A stretch of 64,000 bases of DNA from Vandiemenella viatica (lineage: Eukaryota; Arthropoda; Insecta; Orthoptera; Morabidae): assembly GCA_031002005.1 (NCBI GenBank), contig JARYHS010008074.1, positions 8,998,924 to 9,062,923 on the forward strand. Direction: 5' to 3'. This document shows positions 34,672-44,984 of this stretch, piece after piece. Both the position numbers and the translations under genes were made by a program. Numbering within the stretch: position 1 is the stretch's first letter; each line of letters opens with the position of its first letter. The notes under the pieces were generated by a model. It had not been told where the DNA came from. It searched no databases and was given only the letters and a program-made list of their open reading frames with translations.

Positions 34672-35330
34672 TTATGTTGAGTTTATGATCATGTCGGTTG
34701 TGGTGGGTTTTCTGTATATTTGGAAATGATGTTGTTTTTTGTGAGCAGTTATGGTGAGGTCTAGGAAATTGAGTTTTCTTTGTGTTTCTATTTCCAGTGT
34801 GAATTTTATATTTCTGTGTGTAGAGTTGATACCTGTGTGTAGTTGGCTAATTCTAGTTTCTGGCACATTGATTAGACAGATAACATCATCAACATATTTA
34901 AACCAATATATAATGTTGTATCCTTTCTTCTGGATTATGTTTTTGAATATTTCATTTTCTATGTGGTTTATAAATATATTTTCTAGTATTCTTGAGATAG
35001 GAGAACCCATTGGTATCTGTTGTGCTTTGAGGCGTTTGGCTATTATGGCAACGGTCTCTTTAATTGGTATGTTGGTGTACATGTTTTGAATATCAAATGA
35101 AATTAGTTTTGCTGAATTTGGTATCTGTAAATCTTTGATCTTTTCTATGAGGTGTGTGGTATTTCTGATGGTTTTGTCATTCTGAATTGTGTAGTTCTCA
35201 GTTAAAAATTTTTGCTTTTGCTTGGCAAGGTGGTAGGTGGGAGCTTTCCTAAAATTTACTAAGGCCTCATTGGTATTCCACCTTTATGAATTTTTGGTTG
35301 ACTTCTCAAAGTGGGGGCTTTAGGATTGGT
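34672..35330 (-). pseudogene. Penelope-like reverse transcriptase palm
   Basis: Frame 34672-35082 on the minus strand holds MYTNIPIKETVAII, then QIPMGSPISRILENIFINH, and the catalytic box FKYVDDV, followed by LNFLDLTI, all typical of Penelope-type RT. Only a few residues separate the first block from PMGSP, where the family normally has several dozen, so an in-frame internal deletion probably removed the motif between them. Upstream finger motifs (about 35083-35330) lie in another frame. The catalytic aspartates remain but the enzyme cannot be functional. Confidence 0.85.
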
Positions 35331-35886
35331 TTGATACATTTGTTGTTTTTGCTTGTCAGTGAATATGTGTGATATGTTTTTCAGGCATTTTTTGAAATTT
35401 GTTTGGTATCTGTTGGTGGGAGCTGATTTTAGTTGTGTAATGTTGTTGTTGTTTATGAATTCCTCTGTTTTTTCTATGTATTCAAGTTTGTCAAGTAATA
35501 CAATTGCATTTCCCTTATCAGCTGTGGTGACTATTATGTTGTTTGTGTCTAGTTTTGATTTTAAATGTTTGATTGTTTCTCTGTCCTTGTTTGTGTGGAG
35601 TTGTCCTTTGTTTCCATTTGTCAGCTATAAGTTCTCGAGTTAGAAATGTATTAATTTCAGTTTGTTTTTTTCTGTCTTCTTGTGTTAACATGCACTCTGC
35701 TCTATTATTGTATTTTTTACAAAACTTTCACTGGAAGTTTTATTCATGTTGTACTTTAATCCATTTTCGAGGACTTTAGTTTCATTTTGGGTGAGCTGTG
35801 TTGTTGTAAGATTTATAAGCCTTGGGTGGAACTCAGTTTTCCCTTCATTGTTAACTGTTAGATTATTTTTGTTCTCTCCTTTTGTT

Positions 35887-36164
35887 TTAGTTGTTCAAAT
35901 TTTTATTATTGTATGTTTTCTTTGCAGTTTGTATTGATTTTGTAGTGATGTGTTCAATCTTCTCTATTATATCATTGAAGATGGCTGGATTATTGAGTGA
36001 GTTAGCCACTGAAATGTGTGTTCTATACAAATCCTGGTTTAAATAATCTTTTTTGGCATAGAGTGACCTCATTTCGTTTTGTAACCACTGCTTCTCAGCA
36101 GCTTGTTTAGCTTTAACTGCTAATGTTGAGACAGACTTAATATTAACATTTATATAATTAGGCT
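35887..36164 (-). pseudogene. Penelope-like element N-terminal region
   Basis: Minus-strand frame 35887-36072, readable back to about 36150, encodes a Lys-rich, helical-looking segment (QNEMRSLYAKKDYLNQDLYR, then THISVANSL), the type of region found upstream of the RT in Penelope-like elements. No start codon context can be assigned because the element is cut by LINE-A. Confidence 0.6.
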
Positions 36165-37465
36165 TAATTAAATTATAGGCCGATCAGTTTGACATCAGTG
36201 GTAGGTAAATTAATAGAAAGTATGATATGCTACCACATCAGAAATATACTATGTGAGGAGCGTAAGTGGTTTTCAAGTAGGCAACATGGCTTTAGGCAAC
36301 GATATTCATGCGAATCTTAGTTGATGGATTATATGCAAAATATTTCGGATTAAATGGACAAGGGAGCCCAAATTGATCGTGTAGCACTATATCTTTAAAA
36401 AGGGTTTTAACAGAGTGATCAATAAAATGGTAATAAATAAGGTGAGTGGATGAGAAAGTGATTTCCGACAGAAGAATTTTTGGAAGATAGAAAATAGAAT
36501 TTTTAGGTATGAAATGAAGTATCAAAAGAAGTTGAAGTAAAAATGGTGTAGTGTATTGGGACCATTGCTATTTACTATTCTAGTGAATAATTGTGTTGAT
36601 TGTTTACTGTCAGAAATTAGATTGTCTGCACATAATCTGCTATATAAAAGGATCAAAACGGTAGAGGACTGTAAACAGCTGCAGGGTGATCTGGACAGGA
36701 TATCTAGTTGAGTTCGTAAACATGGCATGAAGATAAATGCAAAGAAGAGACAGCTTGTTAAATACTCAAATTAAAAACCAGAGTTTGAATATGATTATAA
36801 GGTGGGGAAAGAATTGTTTGTTGAATGCTAGAAATGTAAATATCTTGGCATTAATTTTGATAACAATCTTAACTGAGCAGGACACATTGGACAGGTAGTA
36901 GGAAAAGTAGGAAAAGTTTTCAAAACTCTGCACTTGTTGGAGAGAGTGATGAGGGGATGTACGAGAGAATTAAAGGAATTGGGTTACAAAACTTTGGTCA
37001 GACCATTGCTTGAAAATGGTAATGTAGTATGGGGCCCATATTTTGAGTATCAAATACAGGAGTTGGAGAGGGTACAAAGGAGGGCTGCTATATTTGCTTC
37101 TGGAAATTATCGCAGAATGCAACCAGTGACAGATATGATAAAAGACTTTGAAGGGGGCCATGGAAGTGTACAAGTCCTATATTGGTGTAAGAATTATAAG
37201 TAATATATGGAAGGGAAAAGATGACCATGACCACAAGCTGGCAGTCGATTTCAGGCAGAAGAGTGAAGAAAGGTTCTCTTTTTTGGGGAAGGGTGTCTGC
37301 GATTGGAATAAATTTCCAGGAGAAGTTATAAACAATTTACCAAACATTTTGAAAGAATTTAAAGTTAAAATTTGCCAATGGAAAATGTAGATGGGTGCAG
37401 GGAAGAGGGGTGGTAGGGAAATTGCCACCGGAGCGTGTGCTCCATTGTAATTCAATAAAACATGA
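36165..37465 (+). mobile_element. LINE-A copy 3 (decayed)
   Basis: Starts at the RT motif YRPISLTSVVGKLIE (about 36177) and runs through a heavily frame-broken palm to the C-terminal frames 36934-37203 (LERVMRGCTRELKELGYKTL, LERVQRRAA) and 37148-37390 (FLGKGVCDWNKFPGE). It ends with the family 3' landmark GGGAAATTGCCACCGGAGCG (about 37417) and TCCATTGTAATTCAATAAA. The catalytic box region near 36625 reads SAHN in place of FADD, with stops around it. It is the most degraded LINE-A copy in the window. Confidence 0.85.
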
Positions 37466-37690
37466 TATTATCTTTATATTCTATTGTTTCCTTGATTGAT
37501 TCTTCTTCCTCCTTTTCTGCCTTTGTTTGCTGCAAGTCATGGGACGAGTAATGCTCTATCAAAGTATTATCATAGTTCCTCGGCTTGAGTTAGTTGTTGG
37601 TATATTGTGCTATTTTGTGATGTTATTTGTGCTGCTGGTGTTCTTGGAGACTTTATTGCTCTCACAAGTCCCGAGGCTTCTCTTTGTTGT
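37466..37690 (-). mobile_element. Jockey LINE, distal part of EN-RT linker
   Basis: Minus-strand continuation of the Jockey element at 38819-40625, separated from it by the nested LINE-A copy 4. Its text (SGLVRAIKSPRTPAAQ) continues the linker read at the other side of the insertion. It ends where LINE-A copy 3 begins, so the RT domain of this Jockey copy is missing. Confidence 0.7.
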
Positions 37691-37698
37691 AATGTATG

Positions 37699-38810
37699 GT
37701 AGTAAATAAGGTAAAAACCATTGGAGTGGATGAGAAAGTGATTTGCTGGGTAGAAGAATTTTTAAAAGGTAGAAAACAGCAAGTTCGGGAAGCAAATGTA
37801 GTATCAAAAGAAGTGGAAGTAAAAATGGGAGTGCCGCAGGGTAGTGTATTTGGATCATTGCTATTCATTAGTCTAATGAATAATGGTGTTGATTGTTTAC
37901 TATCTGAAAGTAGATTGTTTGCAGATGACATAATGCTGTATAAAAGGATCAAAATGATAGAGGACTGTAAACAGTTGCAGGGTGATCTGGACAGGATATC
38001 AAGTTGGGTTGGTAAACATGGGATGAAGATAAATGCAAATAAGAGTCATCTAATTAGATACACAAATAAAAAACAAAAGGTTAATTATGAATATAGGGTG
38101 GAGAAAGAATTGCTTGCTGAAGACTTGAAATGTAAATATCTTGACATTACATTTTAAAACAAGCTTAACTGGGCAGGACAAATTGGACAGGTGGTAGGAA
38201 AAGGATTCAAAATTCTGCACTTGTTGGAGAGATTGATGAGGGGATGTACGAGAGAAGTGAGAGAGTTGGGTTACAAAACTTTGGTCAGACCATTGCTCGA
38301 ATATGGTAGTGTAGTATGGGACCCACATTTTGCGTAACAAAGACAGGAGTTGGAGAGTGTGCAAAAAAGGGCTATTAGATTTGTTTCTGGAAATTATCTC
38401 AGAATACAATCAGTGAAGGATATGATAAAGGAGCGGAATGGGATTCATTGTAAGACAGGGGAAGGATGAGGAGTGTTATGGGAGTCTACAGGGCGTATAC
38501 TGGCGATGAGGCATGGAAAGATATTGCAGTAGGTATGAAAAGTGATGCATGGAAGGGAAAAGATGACTATGACCACAAGCTGGCACTTGATTTCAGGCAC
38601 AAGGGTTTGGGAAGATTATCTTAATTAGGTAAGGGTGTCAGGGATTGTAATGAGTTATCAAGAGAGGTGAAGAATAATTTACCGAAAATTATGAAAAAAT
38701 TTAAAGATAAAAATTTGTAGAGGGCTAATGTAGGTTGCTGCAGGATAGGGGGGAAGATGGGGGTGTAGGGAAATTGCCACCGGAGCCTGTGCTCCATTGC
38801 AATTAAATTA
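37699..38810 (+). mobile_element. LINE-A copy 4, nested with 8-bp target duplication
   Basis: 5'-truncated LINE-A flanked by a perfect AATGTATG (37691-37698 and 38811-38818). Frame 37696-38157 encodes RT palm and thumb: VEVKMGVPQGSVFGSLLF, the catalytic box FADD (about 37920), GKHGMKINANKSH. A stop at 38155-38157 and later frame breaks interrupt the C-terminus (LERLMRGCTREVRELGYKTL near 38225). The 3' end is GGGAAATTGCCACCGGAGCC then TTGCAATTAAATTA. It is the best-preserved LINE-A catalytic region here, yet 5'-truncated and dead. Confidence 0.9.
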
Positions 38811-38859
38811 AATGTATGTGCTTCCATTATGTTTACCAATTCTTCTGTTTTCGATTCTT

Positions 38860-39860
38860 GTGGCCTTTTTTGGATCTCTCTTATGTATTGATTCAGTAGT
38901 CTTTTGTCTTGAGGGTCGCGATGTTCCTGCCATTTTTAAGGGTAGTGGTTTTTGAGACGTTTATATCATACAGGTTTTTGGGTAAATCAGTTCCATAGTC
39001 GTTTGGTTGGTTGTGATTGCTTATTGAAGATTTATGTTCTACTTTTAAAATTGTTTTTGTTATGTGGTTTATTGCTTTATTGATCTGTTCCGGCTTGTCC
39101 ACTGAAAGCGTAGTTTTCACTGAGTTGTGAAGTTGTTTATTAAATTGTTCCCAGTCCGTTTGTTTGGTGATCTTGTGTGGTTATAGTTCTATTCATCCAG
39201 TTATATATCTTCAAGAAAACTGTATTATGATCAGATGAAAAATCATTTATCGTAATTGGTTCGATCATACGGCATATGTTTTTGATTATGACAATGTCTA
39301 TAACATTCCGTCTATGATGTTGGTATTTTAGATTCCACGATGCTGATGTTCATTTTTTTCTGCGATTTTTAGCAGTTGATTTCCGTGCGTATTTTCCGTC
39401 TTTGAGTTCTATGTTGGACGTTTCGAATATAAGTCGCCTCCCACAAGTACTTTTGATCCTGAATTCATTACATCATATAGTAGATCACGGCTAGGTTTCA
39501 GATAAGCTGCTACAATTATAGTGATGTCTTCCTTTTTCTGCATTTGTATTCATGTGGCTTCGTATTTTGTAGGTTATTTATAATAATTGGTTGATGACTT
39601 AAATAGGTTTTGATTAGTATTCTTGTACCTCCACCTGTTTCATCGGTTCTATGTGTCCTGTATGTTGTAATATTTCTTATTTTGAACTTTTGATGTGGCT
39701 TTAGGTTCAGTCAGTAATTTCGCATCCAGGTTGTATTGTTGTTGGAATGTAGATAGTTCATTCTTATTTTAAAGCACGCCATTTGCGTTCCATATCGCGA
39801 TGTTGATGTTTGGAGTCTGTGATGTTCTAGCTGTTACTGGAATGGAGCCAGAACACCCTA
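38860..39860 (-). pseudogene. Jockey ORF2 endonuclease and linker
   Basis: Starts near 39815 (minus) with NINIAIWNANGVL, the usual N-terminal endonuclease motif, and contains a THRTDETGGGTRILIK-like segment (about 39640) and DFSSDHNTVFLKIYNW (about 39235), the SDH motif of the active site. The linker frame 38893-39120 follows (TTLSVDKPEQINKAINHITK), typical of the Jockey group. Stops and frame changes occur between the motifs. The protein would nick target DNA during retrotransposition if intact. Confidence 0.8.
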
Positions 39861-39925
39861 CAGAATAGCTTCCAGTTTTTCCCAGGTATCTTGTGCTAAC
39901 GCAAATCTACTAAGTGTGATTTTCA

Positions 39926-40620
39926 CTATCTCAATTTTTTTTTAATATTTCTCAATGAGAATATGTTTTCCAAGCAGTCGTCCTGGGTCTTTTCTTGTTG
40001 TGAGTTTTGTGTTGCACTTTGATTGTTTGATGTGCTTTGTTTTTTAATAGCGTCGGCGTAACTTTGTTGTTGGTTATTTTTTGTTATTGAGGACTTATGT
40101 ATTTCTGTAGCTAAAGGAGGAAAATTATTTGTCAATTTCATGTCTTCTTTGGTGCTGTTTTTCTCATCGAGGTTTACTAATGTTTTATTTCTTAATGTTG
40201 CCCTATTCATTTAAGTTGATAGTGGCTAGCTGGTAGGCTGGGCGTCCTCGCCAAGAGGCAGGATGATCTCCATTGCAGTTTACACATTTGGCTGCTGTAT
40301 CTTGCGTTAGGAGGCAGTACCCGGTCTCGTGTAGTCCTGAGCATTTGATACAATGGCTAGGTATCGTGCAATAATTGGCCGTGTGTCCGACGCGTTGGCA
40401 TCTTTTGCACTGTGGTGGGCCGTCCTTCTATCCACATGAATTTTGACGTAATTGATCTCCTTTGATTGTATATGTCTTCAGATTTTTTTACTTGGCGTTA
40501 GTGTTATAAAATATATATATAGGAAACAGTTTCAGTTCTTTTGAGTTTGGGTCCATTGTTTTAAATTGAAGGAGTAGAGGAATTTCTTTAGAGTTTGTGC
40601 TTATTGTTGCGGAAACATGC
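39926..40620 (-). pseudogene. Jockey ORF1 (Gag-like, CCHC knuckles)
   Basis: Read on the minus strand from about 40620. Three zinc-knuckle motifs lie at about 40230-40410: CKRCQRVGHTANYC, CIKCSGLHETGYC and CVNCNGDH. They precede the C-terminal frame 39926-40210, a Gln/Asn/Lys-rich tail ending at a natural stop. The part before the knuckles (40430-40620) is readable only with a frameshift. ORF1 binds the element RNA and chaperones it in related Jockey elements. Confidence 0.82.
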
Positions 40621-40639
40621 CAAACTTTGTGCACATCCT

Positions 40640-41110
40640 GCACCCTCTATATAACCTGCTTAAAGGGTGGTGTAAATGGGAATGACAGGAGCTAAAGCTG
40701 ACCACGTTCTTTTTTTTTAATTTGTACGTGAGATCCAGTTATCAGGGGATTGGAGGATGTATTAACCAACGAGGAGAAGATGGTCACATTAGGATTGTCG
40801 CAACCACAAGTCAAACCTTAATAGCGGTAGAAGGAAAATATTTCGTGTGCGAAATTGAGATGCTTGGAATATTTTATGTGGTACAAAAGTTCAAATAATA
40901 CCTGTGGGGTAGTAAAACGTACCTAAGAATGGACCATCAGGCCCTCATATTCCTCAGCAGCTCTACGTTTACAAGCAATCAAATATCGCGCTGGGCGATG
41001 ACTCTGCAGCAATTCAATATTCACATCGAAAATTGTAAATGGTAGGATAGTGTGATGGCGGACTACCTGAGCCTCAAGGTGAGAGACCAGCATTCGGAAG
41101 AGCAGAGGCG
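40640..41110 (+). pseudogene. Gypsy pol relic (RT connection and RNase H)
   Basis: In broken plus-strand frames the text shows PLYNLLK-like sequence followed by WEWTGA (about 40650), then YFVCEIEMLGIFYVVQKFK (about 40840), WGSKTYLRMDHQALIFLSS (about 40910) and QISRWAMTLQQFNIHIENC (about 40975), the order found in the RNase H domain of Gypsy pol. Stops and frame changes are frequent, and no LTR or other domains are visible nearby. It is an old relic unrelated to the env-bearing element at 46-54 kb, whose RNase H text differs. Confidence 0.75.
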
Positions 41111-41654
41111 CCTCCGGGCGCAATGACGCCCGTCAATGGCACTGGCTGGAGGCAGTTTAAAGAATAGCTGATCGCAGCACAGGAAGCGGGTCTGGACATA
41201 CTTGCTTCAGGGAAAATACAAGGACGAAGCACATCTCCAGAACATTGCAATGTTATGTATAATGGAAGGAAATATTTGCTTCCGCGGAAAGGATGCTAAC
41301 TCCAGATGGTGTATATGGCTTCTGGAGTCATTGAATTCCTGGCTTATCTACGCTTGAGGGGCGCTGCTGACGGAAGAGAAGACGGGCCACCACCTCTGGC
41401 TGAATCCTACACATCAACATCTATGGCCTGCAATGAGTTTCATGCGACAGTTCTAACAAATCCTTAAGCGTCCTGGGGACAAGAGGTTTCTGATCTTTGT
41501 ATGTTTCTATGTAGACGGCACATCTATGTAACCAAGACGTTCTGCTTGCTAATTTAAAAACAGATATGTAAAAATATAAGTCATCTTTACGCTTCCTATA
41601 TATAAGAAAAATTTCGTTATATGTAAAAATAAAACCATTATGTAAAATATCACA
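41111..41654. other. Unassigned DNA
   Basis: May include further decayed Gypsy sequence directly after the RNase H relic, but no motif is clear enough to call. Confidence 0.35.
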
Positions 41655-41810
41655 ATTACAGAAAACGTTGTACGCTGATGATGCCTCGACGAGAGGCGAA
41701 ACGCGTCCGTCAAATAAATATTATCAAAAACAGTTGTACTGGCGTAATTATTAAAGAATAATTATTAATTTAACAAACAACTGTGGAAGAGATGGCCTAC
41801 AATAATCACA
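41655..41810 (+). mobile_element. Penelope-like terminal fragment
   Basis: Contains a hammerhead-like core and, about 50 bases later, TTGTACTGGCGTAATTATTAAAG, which aligns with ATTGCATTGGTGTATTATTCACC at the same distance from the hammerhead-like core in the minus-strand Penelope-like element at 33.2 kb. The two regions therefore look homologous. No coding part is attached. Confidence 0.5.
41675..41711 (+). ncRNA. Candidate hammerhead ribozyme
   Basis: CTGATGA (41675-41681), stem II GCCTC/GAGGC (41683-41687 and 41693-41697, loop GACGA), GAAA (41698-41701), a possible 3-bp stem III ACG/CGT (41701-41703 and 41708-41710), and a GTC cleavage triplet ending at 41711. Core, stem II and cleavage triplet all fit a hammerhead of the small-stem-III type. 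Stem I pairing between the flanks is not evident, so cleavage might need a dimer or be lost. Confidence 0.55.
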
Positions 41811-43452
41811 TATTGTCACAGACTCTATATTGTTCCTTAAGGCACCTTGCACTTCTAATTTTAATTATTAATTTCGATTGGTGATTGTCCGAACTCAGGT
41901 GGCACCCAGTATATGATTTTGATTGTTTAATAAAAACGATTTATAGTAAGTGTTTTGCTAATTGTTTGTTGGTTTTCAATTTTGTCTATTGGTGCTGAGT
42001 AACGGTAAAGGCAACGACAATATGATTTGCTAACAGGCTTGTTGGAACCCTGGGCTTTGTTCTGATATTGACAATAATATGTATTTATACTAAAGATAAA
42101 TATGCCATCACACTCAATATGTTCTAAATGATATTTTTACCTGTAATCCCACAAAACTTGATATCCTTGCTCGTCACATTCCAAATTTCTATTTTATGTA
42201 TTCAATGGGGTACGAAACACAACACCCCACTACAATATGTAACCAAAATCGTTGAATGAGGTACAACTTGTAACATTACGGTGGTTTATTTAGGGCTTTC
42301 TTCGAGCGTTTTGAGCCATATTGGGCGCAATTATTGTCGAAGCGCGGGGGGGGGGGGAGGGGGGGAAGTTGCACCATCGGTGTTTACTAGGGTCGGGCGC
42401 GGTTGCGTCTTATGGACATCATATTATAAGTAGGGGTAGCCGGGAGAAGGGGCAGATCATCGCCGAACGACAATGGGAGCATATGTTTCTGCCCACAGGA
42501 AAAGAAAAGTTGTACAAGAAATCTTTAAGTGGAGGTTATTTGTGGTTTGGTAATTGAGTTCTGTTAAACGTTTAGGAGGAGTAAATTATTTGTCAAAGTG
42601 TTGCGTAGAAGTCGTAAGTCCCTGAGAACCTAAGTAAAGGGCTCAGAATAATTGTCATCAGACCCATAGATTAAAATCAGTGTTTTGGTTTGAAAGGGCG
42701 GCAACTATTTAAAGTGTTGTGAATAGGGATTGCAATCCCGCAGTGTTTTCAATCCCATGGGATTTTTGCGGGATTTTCACCAATCCCGCTGGATTCAATG
42801 GGATTCACACCAACAGTCTTTTACGCATGTATTTAAAACATAGTTATTCAAAGCGTTAATAAATTAAATAACAAAAGTCTGTTAATTTAATTAATAAATC
42901 CATTTTAATTTTAAATGATAAAAGTTAACAGTTAACAATATTTTAATTGCCAAAATGACATTAATTTCTTTGCATGTTCTAAGTAGGTTTTACATTTTTA
43001 TTTTTAAATCTAAACCAATTTTTAAATAAATAATCAAAAATGGAAAATATTCAGTCTTAGGTCATGCCTTACAATACATCACATCAGTGCATAATGGCCA
43101 AGTTACCAGAGTTTTTATTATTATTCTAAATAAACGAACGTTCTGTAACACCGAGTGAAAGAATTCTATTTAACAAGTGAATATACTCTGTAAAGTGTAG
43201 ACTTGGCTCGGAACAAGATCTCATAACTTTTTGTTACTGCTCAAGCACGAGGCTTGATCTAGTTTTACATTAATTGTTCTTGTGGGACTAATTATTATGT
43301 CTCCTGATTCCTTGATTGATCTTATAGTTGATTCATTGTTATTAAAAGAAACTACTCACAAAGGCGTAAACTGTCAAGTATTTTAGTTTTACTTTAAGAG
43401 GCATAACTTTTTTTTTAATAAGAAAGGAGACTTTCACGGCGTATGATTGCAG

Positions 43453-43499
<47 letters not shown>

Positions 43500-43727
43500 A
43501 CTGCAGGGATTCGAAAGAATCTTGCAGATTTGGGAGAGTGGGCTGTTACAGTCGTTGTAATAGTAGCTACTGCTTATTGGTTAATTTGGAATTGTATTGT
43601 CTGTTTACAAATCGAAGTTTTGGCACTAGAGCTTTTTTCTTTAAATGCGTCGATACAGCTTAGTTAACATGATGTCATTTCCATTGCTTCTCGATTAGAT
43701 ATTTCAATAAATACAATATATAATATT
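41811..43727. other. Unassigned DNA; G-rich tract and possible hAT end
   Basis: A run of G broken by a single A at about 42346-42365 could form a quadruplex. At about 42733-42810 the words GGGATTGCAATCCCG, AATCCCATGGGAT and CAATCCCGCTGGATT repeat in both orientations, resembling subterminal repeats of a hAT-type end, but no partner end was found. A (TA)n run occupies 43456-43497. No gene supported. Confidence 0.4.
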
Positions 43728-44980
43728 TAATTAAAATGCAATGGAGTGAAGCTCAGGAATTAATTTTCCAACACACCCCTCTAAAGCCTTTCCTGTACCC
43801 ACCTACTTTTGCCCTCTACAAATTTCAACTTTAAATTCATTCAAAGTTTTTGGTAATTTATTCATCATTTCTCTTGGTAACTTATTCCAAACCCTGGAAC
43901 CCTTTACTCAAGAACAGAATTTCCTTACACCCTTGGGCCTGAAATCGAGTGCCAGCTTGTGTTAATGGTCATCTTTGCCCTTCCATGCATTACTTTTAAT
44001 TTTTACACAAATATCTTTCCATGCCTCATCACCAAAATATGCTTTGTATACGCCTTGTATCCTGGGAGTATTCCCATGATCCTCTTCACCATCCTCCTGT
44101 CTTCCAATTCAAGCTCTTTTATCATATCTGTTAGTAATTCCGTTCTGCGGTAATTTTCTGAAACAAATCTAGCATACTTAAAATTTGGATGCCAAACTAC
44201 ACTACCATAATCAAACAATGGTCTAATCAAAGTTTTGTTACCCAATTCCTTTACTTCTCTCGTGCATCCCCTCACAACTCTCTCCAACAAGTGCAGAATT
44301 TTGAAACCTTTTCCTACTACCTGTCCAATGTGTCCTGCCCAGTTAAGCAGTTTATCAAACGTGATGCCAAGATGTTTACATTTTACGTCTTCAACAAGTG
44401 ATTCTTTCCTCACCTTATAATCATAATAAATCTTTTTTTTTTTATCCATGTACCTAATAAGCTGATTCTTCTTTGCATTTATCTTCATCCCATGTTTACT
44501 AACCAACTAGATATTCTGTCCAGATTACCCTGCATTTGTGTACCGACCTCTATCGTTTTGGTCCTTTTACATAGGATTATGTTTTCTGCAAACAATCTAA
44601 TTTCTGATAGTGAATCATCAACACAATTATTCATTAGAACAATGAATAGCAATGGTCCCAATACGTTACCCTGCGGCACTCCCATTTTCACTTCCACTTG
44701 TTTTGATACTGCATTTTTCACCCAAACTTTTTGTATTCAACATTTTTAAAAATTCTTCTATTCAGTAAATCACTTTCTCATCTAGTCCACCAGTTTTTGC
44801 CGTACTACTGATGTCAAACTGATTGGTCTATAATTTTCTCACCCCTCCTTTATGTACCGGCACTACTATCGCATTTTTCAGTCATCTGGTAAGCAGCAAT
44901 CATTTAGACTCAATTAAAATAATATTTAAGGTACAACGTCATGTAGCATATTTCAATAATTTCGTAGTTAATATTCTAGT
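43728..44980 (-). mobile_element. LINE-A copy 5
   Basis: Minus-strand LINE-A. Frame 44485-44721 carries VEVKMGVPQGNVLGPLLF and the catalytic position; frame 44003-44506 carries SKHGMKINAKKNQLIRYMDK, LLERVVRGCTREVKELGNKT and the C-terminal part. The box that reads FADD in copy 4 is FAEN here, so one or both catalytic aspartates are lost. The family 3' end is at about 43730, and the 5' side fades at about 44980. Confidence 0.87.
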
Positions 44981-44984
44981 GAGT

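Larger units (their letters stand above)
33140..36164 (-). mobile_element. Penelope-like element (RT plus GIY-YIG endonuclease)
   Basis: Retroelement of the Penelope group read on the minus strand. From 36164 downward come an N-terminal region (frame 35887-36072), frame-broken finger motifs (about 35080-35330, PKIHK-like), RT palm (34672-35082), a linker (34435-34632), the GIY-YIG endonuclease (about 33990-34260), a C-terminal segment split by a MITE (33690-33966), and a 3' region with a hammerhead-like motif (33212-33240). Many stops and frame changes make it inactive. The upstream end is cut by LINE-A at about 36165. Confidence 0.85.
38819..40625 (-). mobile_element. Jockey LINE (ORF1 plus endonuclease), interrupted
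   Basis: Minus-strand Jockey-type element with, from 40625 downward, an ORF1 (nucleic-acid-binding protein with CCHC knuckles) and an ORF2 that begins with an APE-type endonuclease and reaches the EN-RT linker. LINE-A copy 4 is inserted in the linker, and the element resumes at 37466-37690. Multiple frame breaks are present. Confidence 0.85.

Noticed and set aside
34228..35937. Hydrophobic plus-strand frames rich in Phe, Val and Leu that look like membrane proteins
   Set aside because: They are the reverse complement of the A-rich coding strand of the Penelope-like element. The hydrophobicity is a composition effect.
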